Shown here piece after piece: positions 33,907 through 42,355 of a stretch of DNA of 64,000 nucleotides. Below the pieces are notes generated by a model, which did not search any database, had not been told where the DNA came from, and worked only from the letters and a program-made list of their open reading frames with translations. Position numbers and translations under genes: made by a program. The stretch comes from Algoriphagus boseongensis (lineage in GTDB: Bacteria; Bacteroidota; Bacteroidia; Cytophagales; Cyclobacteriaceae). Numbering within the stretch: the stretch's first letter is position 1; each line of letters begins with the position of its first letter. The stretch spans positions 248,001 through 312,000 of the forward strand of contig NZ_SNYF01000007.1 of NCBI RefSeq assembly GCF_004362805.1, given 5' to 3'.

Positions 33907-35250
33907 TTACCCGTTAAAAATTAACTTAAACGAAGTGCCTTCTCCCAAATGAGATCGGACTTGAATATTCCCTTTGTGTCTTCTCATGATTTGCTTGGAA
34001 AGGGAAAGTCCAATTCCAGAGCCTTTTTTCTTGGTCGTGAAGAATGGGATAAAGATTTTTCCAAGCGCCTCTTCCTCTATTCCTTTTCCCGTATCGCACA
34101 CTTCCAAAATGATTTTTCCTGCCTCGTCGATGTAAGCTTTTAAGGTGATCAACTTTTCTTCAGCATCTTCGCAGGCCTGAATGGCATTTTGAAGGAGATT
34201 GATCAAGACTTGTTCTATCTGGTTTTGGTCTCCAAAAAGAATCAGTTCCTTGGGATTGAGTTCTTTTCGCAAGGTGATTTGGTGATTTTCAAGTTGGTTT
34301 TGCAAAAGGATTTCCAGCTGGTCGAAAAGTTTTGAAATTCCAATACTGGAGAACTTTGGGGCAGGGATATGCGCCAAGCTCCTAAAGTCAGAAACAAACC
34401 CAATAAGTCCCTCACTTCGCTTCTCAATCGTGCTGATCCCCATCATGCAATCTTCCATGTCAGCCGGTTGGAGGGGTTCGTTATGTTCGAGTTTATATTC
34501 CAATTCTCCTTTTAATGTACCAGCCAAAGATGAAATCGGGGCAATGGAATTCATGATCTCATGAGTCAGGATTTTGACCAAGTTTTGCCAAGCTTCCATT
34601 TCCTTTTCTTCCAATTCGGACTGGATATTCTGAAGAGAAACGAGTTTGAATTTTTCTCCTCTCATCAACAACTCGATCACATAGACCGAAAGCTGCATGA
34701 TTCCATCTGGATGGGCGATTTTGATCAGTTCCGATCCTCCTGTTCTTAGGTTTTGGATGGCTAGATGTAATTCCTTATTGATACCCTCAATTTCTGAAAT
34801 GTTGCTCAACTCGTCCACATTGAGGATTCGCTTGGCAGCCACATTTAAAATCTGGATTTGTCCATCCTCTCCGAAGGTGATCAGGCCAATACTTAGATGC
34901 TTGAACACAGACCGGAAATATTGGTAATTGGCTTCTTTTTCGGCCTGATCCTCTTTCAATTTGGCCAAAATGGCATTGAATTCTATGTGCAAATCGTCAG
35001 TTTCCGTCCCATCAAATTTGACAGGATAGAGCTGGGAGTATTTGTCCTGCTTGATGTTATCCAAGAAAATCCGGACTTTTTTAAAGGAACTTTCCGAATA
35101 GCGCAGGAGAAAAATGACTTGAAAGATGACCAAAATGAGCAAAAGGGAAATCATAAAGACTCCCCATTCGCCTACAATGGAATAGGCTAGCAAAAACAGC
35201 AAGGCTGCTACTAGGGCTATTCTGCCCAGAAGACCAACTCTATAGTCCAT
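33907..35250 (-). CDS. Two-component sensor histidine kinase (NtrB/PAS type)
   Basis: 447 residues. Two membrane helices (about 8-26 and 29-49) with almost no periplasmic loop, then a HAMP-like linker, a PAS domain (about 110-210), the dimerisation helix with phospho-acceptor H230 in LTHEIMNSIAPISSL, and the ATPase domain with the N box (NQIEQVLINLLQNAIQACE), DTGKGI and GSGIGLSLSK. The lack of a periplasmic domain suggests it senses a membrane or cytoplasmic signal. It follows and overlaps the sigma-54 regulator gene by 11 bases, forming its cognate pair. Confidence 0.93.
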   Translation of the reverse strand: MDYRVGLLGRIALVAALLFLLAYSIVGEWGVFMISLLLILVIFQVIFLLRYSESSFKKVRIFLDNIKQDKYSQLYPVKFDGTETDDLHIEFNAILAKLKEDQAEKEANYQYFRSVFKHLSIGLITFGEDGQIQILNVAAKRILNVDELSNISEIEGINKELHLAIQNLRTGGSELIKIAHPDGIMQLSVYVIELLMRGEKFKLVSLQNIQSELEEKEMEAWQNLVKILTHEIMNSIAPISSLAGTLKGELEYKLEHNEPLQPADMEDCMMGISTIEKRSEGLIGFVSDFRSLAHIPAPKFSSIGISKLFDQLEILLQNQLENHQITLRKELNPKELILFGDQNQIEQVLINLLQNAIQACEDAEEKLITLKAYIDEAGKIILEVCDTGKGIEEEALGKIFIPFFTTKKKGSGIGLSLSKQIMRRHKGNIQVRSHLGEGTSFKLIFNG

Positions 35251-36622
35251 ATTTTTCCAGTCTTCGGTACAAAGAAGCTCGGGTCAAGCCCAATTCTTTG
35301 GCCGCTTTTGAGATATTGCCTCCATTTTTGTCAATGGCACGCTGAATGGTTGTGCGCTCCATATCATCCAAATTAAGCGTGGCAGTAGCCTGTACTTTTT
35401 CTGAAGCTGGTTTGGCAGAAAGGAAAAAGAAATCTCGGGAATCCAATTGATCGCCCTCTGCCATAATGATGGCTCTTTCGATGGCATGCTGAAGTTCCCG
35501 GATATTTCCTGGCCAAGGGTAACGCTGCAAAAGCTCCATGGCGGAAGGGGTAAATGAGGAGAAGTTTTTTCTGTATTTCTGAGAATACTGCTTTAGGAAG
35601 TGATTGGCAAGTTGAGGAATATCGTCATGCCGCTCCCGCAAAGGAGGTAGGAATATTTCCACCGTATTGATTCGATAAAGCAAATCTTGGCGGAACGTAT
35701 TGTCTTGGACCATTTCATGCACAGGCATATTAGTAGCACAAATCAATCGGATGTCCACAGGAATAGGCTTGTTGGTACCAATTCTGGTCACTTCTCTTTT
35801 TTGTAAAACAGTCAACAATTTGGATTGAAGCGGCATAGATAGGTTTCCGATTTCATCCAAGAAAAGGGTCCCTTTATCCGCAACTTCAAATCTTCCTGCC
35901 CGATCGTCTTTAGCGTCAGTGAATGCACCTCTTTTATGTCCGAAGAGTTCGGATTCAAAAAGTGTCTCTGTAATAGCTCCCATATCAACACCGACGAAAA
36001 TCTCATCTTTTCTTAAGGAGCGGTCATGAATGGCCCGGGCAATTAACTCCTTTCCTGTACCATTTTCACCCAGAATCAAGACATTGGCATCTGTCTGAGC
36101 CACTTTGTCAATGATGGAAAAGATATTTTTCATGGAAGCTGAACTTCCTATGATATCTGCGTATGGTTTTTTGAGGTCTGTTTGCAGCGCCTTCTGTTTA
36201 CGCTGCAACTTATCTACCTCATTATAGCTTTCTTTCAGCTTGATAGCTGAATGAAGGGTGGCAAGAAGCTTTTCATTTTGCCAAGGCTTGAGGATGAAAT
36301 CTGTTGCTCCTTCTTTCAACGCCTGTACAGCCATTTCCACATCACCAAAAGCAGTGATCAGAATGACTACAGCCTTTGGATCAATTTCTTTGATCTGACT
36401 TAACCAATAAAATCCTTCTTTTCCGGATGTAGTGTCTTCCCGGAAATTCATATCCAAAAGGATCACATCGAAACTGTTGTTATTGATCAGAAAGGGAATC
36501 CGACGGGGATCTTTTTCGATGATCACCTCTTTTGCGTGCTTTTTTAAAAGCATTTTTGCAGCAAATAATAGGTCTTCGTTATCGTCAATGATCAGGATCT
36601 TTCCAAGTGTCTGATTTTCCAT
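35240..36622 (-). CDS. Sigma-54-dependent response regulator (NtrC family)
   Basis: 460 residues. Receiver domain (1-125) with phospho-acceptor D57 (VILLD) and acidic pair D13-D14. AAA+ domain with Walker A GENGTGKE (185-192), Walker B TLFLDE (252-257) and the sigma-54 contact loop GAFTDA (232-237) instead of the standard GAFTGA. The Fis-type helix-turn-helix is at the C-terminus (GGNISKAAKELGLTRASLYRRLEKYGL, about 434-460). First gene of the kinase/regulator pair. The 181-base gap upstream holds five GTGTnCG copies that could be its sites. Confidence 0.95.
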   Translation of the reverse strand: MENQTLGKILIIDDNEDLLFAAKMLLKKHAKEVIIEKDPRRIPFLINNNSFDVILLDMNFREDTTSGKEGFYWLSQIKEIDPKAVVILITAFGDVEMAVQALKEGATDFILKPWQNEKLLATLHSAIKLKESYNEVDKLQRKQKALQTDLKKPYADIIGSSASMKNIFSIIDKVAQTDANVLILGENGTGKELIARAIHDRSLRKDEIFVGVDMGAITETLFESELFGHKRGAFTDAKDDRAGRFEVADKGTLFLDEIGNLSMPLQSKLLTVLQKREVTRIGTNKPIPVDIRLICATNMPVHEMVQDNTFRQDLLYRINTVEIFLPPLRERHDDIPQLANHFLKQYSQKYRKNFSSFTPSAMELLQRYPWPGNIRELQHAIERAIIMAEGDQLDSRDFFFLSAKPASEKVQATATLNLDDMERTTIQRAIDKNGGNISKAAKELGLTRASLYRRLEKYGL

Positions 36623-36701
36623 GGTTGCTTGTTTTGCGGGTATAGTGGGAAAATGATGCCAAGTGAGATTACAAGCAATATGGGCAGATTTTAGTAATAA
36701 T

Positions 36702-36761
36702 GTGTACGATAGTGTACGTTTTTATACTGTTTCCGAACACTAGTGTCCGGTTGGGTGTCCG
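36702..36761. promoter_or_regulatory. Cluster of five GTGTnCG heptamers
   Basis: Direct copies GTGTACG at 36702-36708 and 36712-36718, GTGTCCG at 36743-36749 and 36755-36761, and the inverted copy CGAACAC at 36734-36740. CGAACAC-TA-GTGTCCG forms a near-palindrome. The cluster lies between the divergent response regulator and FKBP genes and overlaps the FKBP promoter. Likely protein-binding sites; the protein is not known. Confidence 0.6.
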
Positions 36762-36781
36762 ATTTATAATTAATATCTTTG
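36751..36781 (+). promoter_or_regulatory. Bacteroidota promoter of the FKBP gene
   Basis: TTG (36751-36753), a 20-base spacer and TATCTTTG (36774-36781) fit TTG-N19/21-TAnnTTTG. The start codon is 22 bases downstream. One GTGTCCG copy lies in the spacer and another just before the -33 box. Confidence 0.75.
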
Positions 36782-36803
36782 CAGTTCACTAATACTTAAT
36801 CTC

Positions 36804-37229
36804 ATGCAAGCTAAAAAAGGAGATGCCGTGAAAGTACACTACACAGGCCGGTTAGATGACGGAAGTGTATTTGATAGTTCGGTATCCAGAGATCCACTAG
36901 GCTTTACTCTAGGGGACGGAAATATGATCAAAGGATTTGACGCTGCCGTTTACGGTATGGTCATTGGCGATAAGAAAACAGTAACTATCCCAGCAGCTGA
37001 GGCTTATGGTGAAAGAAGACAGGATATGATGATTGATGTGCCTTTGTCTCAGGTGCCGCCAGATATTAAGCCAGAAATCGGTCTTCAATTGGTGCTTCAG
37101 GGTGGAGGAGGACAGCCAATGCCTGTTACTGTGGTTGACGTGACCGAAGAAAAAATCACCTTGGATGCAAATCATGAATTGGCTGGAAAGGATTTGATAT
37201 TTGATATCGAACTAGTGTCTATCAACTAA
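36804..37229 (+). CDS. FKBP-type peptidyl-prolyl isomerase (SlyD-like)
   Basis: 141 residues. The N-terminus GDAVKVHYTGRLDDGSVFDSS is the FKBP opening; MIKGFDAAVYGMVIGDKKTVTIPAAEAYGERR and the insert-in-flap chaperone domain (about 70-120, MIDVPLSQVP ... LVLQGG) make it SlyD-like. The C-terminal His-rich metal tail of E. coli SlyD is absent. It is cytoplasmic and assists folding by proline isomerisation. Own promoter and terminator, so monocistronic. Confidence 0.94.
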   Translation: MQAKKGDAVKVHYTGRLDDGSVFDSSVSRDPLGFTLGDGNMIKGFDAAVYGMVIGDKKTVTIPAAEAYGERRQDMMIDVPLSQVPPDIKPEIGLQLVLQGGGGQPMPVTVVDVTEEKITLDANHELAGKDLIFDIELVSIN

Positions 37230-37250
37230 GATTTAGCCAAAAAGCTTTGA

Positions 37251-37280
37251 AACCGCCCTATTTCATTGGGCGGTTTTTTT
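37251..37280 (+). terminator. Rho-independent terminator of the FKBP gene
   Basis: AACCGCCC (37251-37258) pairs perfectly with GGGCGGTT (37268-37275), followed by TTTTT. It is 22 bases past the stop. Confidence 0.9.
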
Positions 37281-37287
37281 ATGTCAT

Positions 37288-38130
37288 TCAATTTCCTCGA
37301 AGAGCTTTTAGTTCTTTTGGGATGGGATAGATTCCGAGGCTGTCCTTTTGAACCAAGACTATGATCTCTTGGCCGATCTGTACGGAAAGGATATCCTTCT
37401 CAGGAAGAATTCCCAAATCAAAAACCTCCTTTTGACTGATGGAGTACATTTTTAAATTCCCAGACTCCACCCAAAATAGGTTTTCTTTGTAAAAACACAG
37501 CCGTTGATTGAGTTGGAGTTCAACTTTCTGAAGAAAATTTCCCTGATTATCGAAAATGTAAATTCCAGATTCGGGAACATTCATAAAAACTCGGTTTTTA
37601 AATTCCCGGATTTCTGTCACTGCCAATTCTGGTGAATCTAAAATCAAATTGAGAGGCTGAGACTGAATCAGCTGGTTTTGAAGATAATTCCAGCTTTTTA
37701 GGGATAGGTCCGATTCATCCCAAATCCAAATCAAATTGTTATTTCCAAGAGTTGAAGCTTTTGGAAGGTTGATTCCGGGCTGAATCATGCTTTTCTCCAC
37801 CAGAGGATTTAGAAATCGATCCAAAATCCTGTATTCCTGAAGGTCTGCAGAAAAGCTGAAAATATTCACTGTCCAAGCGGCCTCGAGTTGATGAAGCCTG
37901 CCTTGACGAGGAGGAGAGAATAGATTTAGCTGTTTACCCTTTGAATCAAAAAGGTAGATGTCTCCTGAAATAGTACTAGCAAAAATCTGATCTCTGGTGT
38001 CCAGAGAAACTAAATCAAGACCTGAAATCTGAACTTCTTTATTTGGAGGGCCAAAGCTTAATTGAGTGATTTCTTGAGAAAAGGAAGGGGAAATCCAAAT
38101 CAAAAAGAAAATCAACAGCCAAGTTCTCAT
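37288..38130 (-). CDS. Exported hypothetical protein, propeller-like
   Basis: 280 residues with a signal peptide (1-18, ends SPSFSQ). Repeated strand units such as QIFASTISGDIYLFDSKGKQLNLF and GIYIFDNQGNFLQKVEL suggest a small beta-propeller, as in many uncharacterised Bacteroidota proteins. No catalytic motif or sorting domain is visible, so a periplasmic location is likely. The start overlaps the lpxH stop by four bases, so it is translated with lpxH. I do not recognise a named family. Confidence 0.72.
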   Translation of the reverse strand: MRTWLLIFFLIWISPSFSQEITQLSFGPPNKEVQISGLDLVSLDTRDQIFASTISGDIYLFDSKGKQLNLFSPPRQGRLHQLEAAWTVNIFSFSADLQEYRILDRFLNPLVEKSMIQPGINLPKASTLGNNNLIWIWDESDLSLKSWNYLQNQLIQSQPLNLILDSPELAVTEIREFKNRVFMNVPESGIYIFDNQGNFLQKVELQLNQRLCFYKENLFWVESGNLKMYSISQKEVFDLGILPEKDILSVQIGQEIIVLVQKDSLGIYPIPKELKALRGN

Positions 38131-38903
38131 CCTTGAAAAGTTTTCAGTTCAACGTTGTCTGAAGATAATTCCAGAAAGGTATTTTGGCTTACCCACTCTC
38201 CTAAGTTGAAGTAAGTAGAATTTTTTGTCACCTCCAGTTTTAGGGGAAGATGTCTATGGCCAAAGATGTAAAGGTCATGGTGAATATTTTTTTCCACCTC
38301 TTTGCAATACTGCCAAAGCCATTCATCCTCTCCGAGGAAGTGGTTTTCATTTTTCTCCATGTTCGAAATTCGGCTATAGCCTGACCAGGTCTTAGCTAAT
38401 CTGATCCCAAGATCGGGATGGAACCAGCGAAATAGCCATTGGGCTAGGGAATTGGTAAAGACTTTTTTGAGCATCTTATACGTTTGATCTCCCGGACCTA
38501 GTCCGTCACCATGGCCAACCAAGATTTTTTTTCCTTCTACCACCAATTCAATTGGATGATCATAAACAGGAATTCCCAATTCTTGGGTGAAATAGTCTTT
38601 CATCCAGAGGTCGTGATTTCCTGTAAAAAACAGGATAGGAATCCCTCGGTCTCGAAGTTGGGAAATTTTGGAAATAAAGGGTATAAAGCCTTTGGGGACC
38701 ACCTGTTTGTATTCAAACCAAAAATCAAAAATATCTCCCACCAAAAAGATCGCGGCAGCTTCATCCGAAATGCTTTCCAACCAACGGATAATTCTTCTTT
38801 CACGAATTTTACTTTCCTGAGTATTGGGAGCTCCCAAATGAAAATCAGAGGCAAAGAAGATCTTTTTGCCTTTTAAGGAAAAGTCCAATGGTTGGGATTG
38901 CAT
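38127..38903 (-). CDS. lpxH: UDP-2,3-diacylglucosamine diphosphatase
   Basis: 258 residues, typical LpxH length. It cleaves UDP-2,3-diacylglucosamine to lipid X and UMP in lipid A synthesis, at the inner membrane face. The metallophosphoesterase motifs are complete: DFHLG (20-24), GDIFDFWFEY (56-65), GNHD (95-98), HGDG (131-134) and GHRHLP in the C-terminal part. GDIFDFW is the LpxH signature and distinguishes it from the paralogue at 22741-23613. It overlaps the downstream propeller-like gene by four bases. Confidence 0.88.
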   Translation of the reverse strand: MQSQPLDFSLKGKKIFFASDFHLGAPNTQESKIRERRIIRWLESISDEAAAIFLVGDIFDFWFEYKQVVPKGFIPFISKISQLRDRGIPILFFTGNHDLWMKDYFTQELGIPVYDHPIELVVEGKKILVGHGDGLGPGDQTYKMLKKVFTNSLAQWLFRWFHPDLGIRLAKTWSGYSRISNMEKNENHFLGEDEWLWQYCKEVEKNIHHDLYIFGHRHLPLKLEVTKNSTYFNLGEWVSQNTFLELSSDNVELKTFQG

Positions 38904-38933
38904 GGATTAAAGATACTAGGGGAGTGCAAAATT

Positions 38934-38959
38934 AAAAAAGCCCCGAAAAGTTCGGGGCT
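38934..38959 (-). terminator. Rho-independent terminator of ftsH
   Basis: AGCCCCGAA (38939-38947) pairs perfectly with TTCGGGGCT (38951-38959) and TTTTT follows on the complement strand. Its sequence is almost the same as the hairpin at 5040-5065. Confidence 0.87.
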
Positions 38960-38963
38960 GAAT

Positions 38964-41042
38964 TTAGTTGATTTGATTATCTGGATTAGGCTGCGGAATT
39001 GGTTCAGAACTTAATGGATCTGAAGATTCTGGTTCAGCTTCTTCTTCCTTGGAGATTAATTCTGGACTCTTAGGAGCATCCTTTTTATTGGTGTAGGCCT
39101 GATAGGTCGTTTCCTTTGCGAAAGGACGCTTTCCGATAAGTTTTTCTAAGTCTGACTGGAATAGAATTTCCTTCTCAAGAAGTTCTTTCGCCAAAGTTTC
39201 CAAATGAGCTCGGTGTTCCTTGAGCAAATCAAGAGTTCTTTGGTAAGCAAATTGAATCAGCTTGCTTACTTCCTGATCAATCATTTCAGCAGTGGCTTCT
39301 GAGTAAGGCTTGGTCATTTTGTAGCCATCCGCTTTGCTGTCATAAAAAGAAATATTACCCAGCTTTTCATTCATCCCGTACACTGAGACAATGCTGTAAG
39401 CCATTTTAGTGATTCTCTCCAAATCGCTTAATGCACCGGTAGAAATCTTTCCGAAGATGATTTCTTCTGCAGCCCGACCTCCCAAGGTCATACACATTTC
39501 GTCAATGAGTTGCTCGGTTTGGTAAAGGAACTGTTCCTTTGGAAGGTATTGAGCATAGCCCAAAGCGGCTACACCTCGAGGCACGATTGAAACTTTAACC
39601 AATGGGTCGGCGTGCTCCAGGAACCATCCTGCCACAGCGTGACCGGCTTCGTGATAAGCCACAATTTTCTTTTCTTCTGGAGATATGATTTTGTTCTTTT
39701 TCTCCAAGCCACCGATCACTCTGTCTACAGCGTCTTGGAAGTCCTGCATATCTACAGCAGCCTTATTTCTTCTTGCAGCTATCAAGGCAGCCTCGTTACA
39801 TACGTTTGCAATTTCAGCACCTGCAAACCCAGGAGTTTGAGCTGCCAATTTCTTAGGATCTACGTCTTCAGAGATTTTGATTGGTTTCAAGTGAACCTTG
39901 AAAATCGCTTCTCTACCCACGATATCTGGTTTGTCAATGGAGATTTGACGGTCAAATCGACCTGGTCTCAATAATGCGCTATCCAAAACGTCGGGTCTGT
40001 TGGTTGCTGCTAGAACGATAACTCCAGAGTCTGTTCCGAAACCGTCCATTTCAACCAAAAGGGAGTTCAATGTATTTTCCCTTTCGTCATTTGAACCCGG
40101 CATCTGTCCCTTACCTCTTGATCTACCAATAGCATCAATCTCATCGATAAAGATGATACAAGGTGCTTTTTCTTTCGCCTGCTTGAAAAGGTCACGAACT
40201 CGTGCAGCTCCAACCCCAACAAACATTTCCACGAAATCTGAACCTGAAAGTGTAAAGAAAGGAACTCCAGCTTCACCGGCTACAGCCTTTGCGAGCAAGG
40301 TTTTACCAGTACCTGGAGGGCCTACCAATAAAGCGCCCTTAGGAATTTTACCTCCCAGTTTGGTGAATTTGGATGGGTTTTTAAGGAATTCTACAATTTC
40401 CTGGATTTCTTCTTTTGCCTCATCTAGACCTGCCACATTGTCAAATGTGATTTTGACTTTGTTTTCCGCGTCGAAAAGCTGCGCCCTGGATTTTCCGACA
40501 TTGAATATTTGTCCTCCAGGTCCTGATGGGCCTGACATTCTTCTCATCATAAACCAGAAGAAAACGAATAGAAGAATCAAAAATCCAAAGCTGCTAAACC
40601 AGTTGCTCCAGTTTTCCTCAACAGAAACCGTAAAGGAAATTCGCTGATCTTCCGGCATTTTTTCTTCCAAAGCCTGAAAATCCTCTTGAAACTTGTCCGT
40701 GGTAGTTACCTGCAAAGAATAATGAGGTCCAGCCGGGTTGAAAAAGGCTGAATTGGATTCCAGTTCAGTTTTGTATTTACTGTTTTGGAGGGCTGCTGGC
40801 TTCAAAGTCACATCGACCCGATTCATATTTCGGATGATTTCAACTTTGGCCACATCTCCTGCCAAATACATGTCTTCAAATCTCTTTTGGGTAATGTCAA
40901 TTACCGAACCCCGCTGCTGAATCCAGGTTAAACCCAGCAATACTAAAACCGCTGTAATGATCAGCCAAAGCTGAAAATTGGGCTTTTGGGGAGCTTTAGG
41001 GACGAAATTCTTATTTTTATTACTGCTATTTTTATCACTCAT
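38964..41042 (-). CDS. ftsH: ATP-dependent zinc metalloprotease FtsH
   Basis: 692 residues. Two membrane helices (about 23-42 and 148-167) frame a periplasmic domain; then AAA+ with Walker A GPPGTGKT (241-248), Walker B IIFIDE (296-301), the second region of homology (about 340-365), and the M41 protease domain with HEAGH (464-468). It degrades misassembled membrane proteins and some cytoplasmic regulators. The last 60 residues are Pro/Ser/Glu-rich and unconserved. rsfS lies 67 bases upstream in the same direction, an order frequent in Bacteroidota. Confidence 0.97.
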   Translation of the reverse strand: MSDKNSSNKNKNFVPKAPQKPNFQLWLIITAVLVLLGLTWIQQRGSVIDITQKRFEDMYLAGDVAKVEIIRNMNRVDVTLKPAALQNSKYKTELESNSAFFNPAGPHYSLQVTTTDKFQEDFQALEEKMPEDQRISFTVSVEENWSNWFSSFGFLILLFVFFWFMMRRMSGPSGPGGQIFNVGKSRAQLFDAENKVKITFDNVAGLDEAKEEIQEIVEFLKNPSKFTKLGGKIPKGALLVGPPGTGKTLLAKAVAGEAGVPFFTLSGSDFVEMFVGVGAARVRDLFKQAKEKAPCIIFIDEIDAIGRSRGKGQMPGSNDERENTLNSLLVEMDGFGTDSGVIVLAATNRPDVLDSALLRPGRFDRQISIDKPDIVGREAIFKVHLKPIKISEDVDPKKLAAQTPGFAGAEIANVCNEAALIAARRNKAAVDMQDFQDAVDRVIGGLEKKNKIISPEEKKIVAYHEAGHAVAGWFLEHADPLVKVSIVPRGVAALGYAQYLPKEQFLYQTEQLIDEMCMTLGGRAAEEIIFGKISTGALSDLERITKMAYSIVSVYGMNEKLGNISFYDSKADGYKMTKPYSEATAEMIDQEVSKLIQFAYQRTLDLLKEHRAHLETLAKELLEKEILFQSDLEKLIGKRPFAKETTYQAYTNKKDAPKSPELISKEEEAEPESSDPLSSEPIPQPNPDNQIN

Positions 41043-41109
41043 CGTAGTGTATGTAATTCTGTAAACTTATGCTAAAACGGATTCGAGCCTGTAAAGTTTG
41101 TCCGTCAAA

Positions 41110-41457
41110 TTATTTGATTCTTGTAGTTTTGGCGTCTCCCCAAAGCTCCTCCAAACCATAAAATTCTCTCATGTCTTTCAGAAAAATATGGGCGACCACA
41201 TTGACATAATCCATTAGAATCCACTGTCCGTTTGCCTTTCCTTCCACTTTCCAGGCCGGAGATTCTCCAGCTTTGTGCACTTGTTCTTCAATAGATTTGG
41301 AAATTGCATCAATTTGGGTGTCTGAATTTCCTGAGCAAATCACAAAAAAGTCAGTTACTGTATTTTTTATATTTCTGAGGTCCATCACTAGAATGTCTGA
41401 AGCTTTTTTTTCCTCCATTCCCTTGACGATTATCTTGCTCAGCCCTTCTGCTGTCAT
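41110..41457 (-). CDS. rsfS: Ribosome silencing factor RsfS (Iojap family)
   Basis: 115 residues. Recognised from DILVMDLRNIKNTVTDFFVICSGNSDTQIDAIS and KANGQWILMDYVNVVAHIFLKDMREFYGLEELW, which are conserved in the RsfS/Iojap family. It binds ribosomal protein uL14 and blocks joining of subunits under starvation. It starts a two-gene unit with ftsH and is divergent from birA; the gap between the two starts is 58 bases, so their promoters must be close together. Confidence 0.95.
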   Translation of the reverse strand: MTAEGLSKIIVKGMEEKKASDILVMDLRNIKNTVTDFFVICSGNSDTQIDAISKSIEEQVHKAGESPAWKVEGKANGQWILMDYVNVVAHIFLKDMREFYGLEELWGDAKTTRIK

Positions 41458-41515
41458 ATTTATGAGTTAATTTTACGCTTCGTTCTTTTCCTTATAAAAG
41501 ACGAACCGAAAAATA

Positions 41516-42280
41516 ATGTATAAAATTCTTGCCAACACGATTTTTTTGGGGAAAGATGTTCTTTTCCTGCCAGAGTGTCACTCAACCAATGACGAGGCTT
41601 TGTCAAAGATTAGATTTGGTCAGGCCATTGAGGGCAGCATTGTCATTACTGATCATCAAACTAAAGGAAAGGGGCAGCGAGGAAATACTTGGGAAACCCA
41701 AGAAGGAAAGAATCTTACTTTTTCCCTAATCCTAAGACCAAACTTTTTAGATATCTCTGAGCAGTTTTATCTGAACATGATGGTTTCAAATTCAATTTTA
41801 AAGCTTTTCCAAGAATACCTTCCTTACCTGAAGGTCAAATGGCCAAATGATTTGATTGTTGAAAAAACGGGGAAAATCGGAGGCATTTTGATTGAAAACA
41901 CATTTGGGGCTTCAGGTTGGGAGTATGCTGTAGTAGGTATTGGATTAAATATTAACCAGATAGATTTTGGGACATCCACTGCAACTTCCTTGGCTAGACT
42001 GACAGGAAATCAATTTGATCTTCAAGAATTATTCAGAATGCTAATTGTTTCCATTGAGCAGGGCTACATACAATTGAAAAAAGGGAAGCATCAGGAAATT
42101 AGAAAAGAATACCTGAGGCACCTTTATTTGAAAGATCAATGGGCTGAATTTTCTAAGGGAGAAAATCAATTCCAGGGAAAAATTGTTGATATCACAGAGG
42201 ATGGGAAACTGATAATCGCTCTTGAAAATGGTGAAAAGGAGATTTTTGGATTGAAGGAAATTACCTTCCCATCATTCTAG
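41516..42280 (+). CDS. birA: Biotin--[acetyl-CoA-carboxylase] ligase
   Basis: 254 residues. The ligase domain shows STNDEALSK (23-31), the biotinyl-AMP loop KGKGQRGNTWET (52-63) and VKWPNDLIVEKTGKIGGILIE in the middle; the C-terminal domain is the small SH3-like cap. The N-terminal DNA-binding domain of E. coli BirA is missing, so this is a class I enzyme and no biotin repressor. It attaches biotin to the acetyl-CoA carboxylase carrier protein. Divergent from rsfS/ftsH. Confidence 0.94.
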   Translation: MYKILANTIFLGKDVLFLPECHSTNDEALSKIRFGQAIEGSIVITDHQTKGKGQRGNTWETQEGKNLTFSLILRPNFLDISEQFYLNMMVSNSILKLFQEYLPYLKVKWPNDLIVEKTGKIGGILIENTFGASGWEYAVVGIGLNINQIDFGTSTATSLARLTGNQFDLQELFRMLIVSIEQGYIQLKKGKHQEIRKEYLRHLYLKDQWAEFSKGENQFQGKIVDITEDGKLIIALENGEKEIFGLKEITFPSF

Positions 42281-42287
42281 ATTGGTT

Positions 42288-42317
42288 TTCAATTCCCGAT
42301 TTTATAAGGTAACTTTG
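42288..42317 (+). promoter_or_regulatory. Probable ahcY promoter
   Basis: TAACTTTG (42310-42317) matches the -7 box TAnnTTTG exactly. The -33 box at the correct spacing reads TTC (42288-42290) instead of TTG. The start codon is 38 bases downstream of the box. Confidence 0.55.
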
Positions 42318-42355
42318 CGCCTCAATACGATTCTAATTCTTTAACAATCAATACT

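Noticed and set aside
36647..36662. Possible -24/-12 promoter for the sigma-54 regulator (complement TTGGCATCATTTTCCC)
   Set aside because: The -24 half resembles TGGCA but the GC expected at -12 is missing.
40000..40647. 215-codon plus-strand frame inside ftsH
   Set aside because: Antisense to the conserved AAA+ region; the openness follows from the codon use of ftsH.
42281..42355. SAH riboswitch upstream of ahcY
   Set aside because: The gap is only 75 bases and shows no stem set of that type; a standard promoter box explains it.
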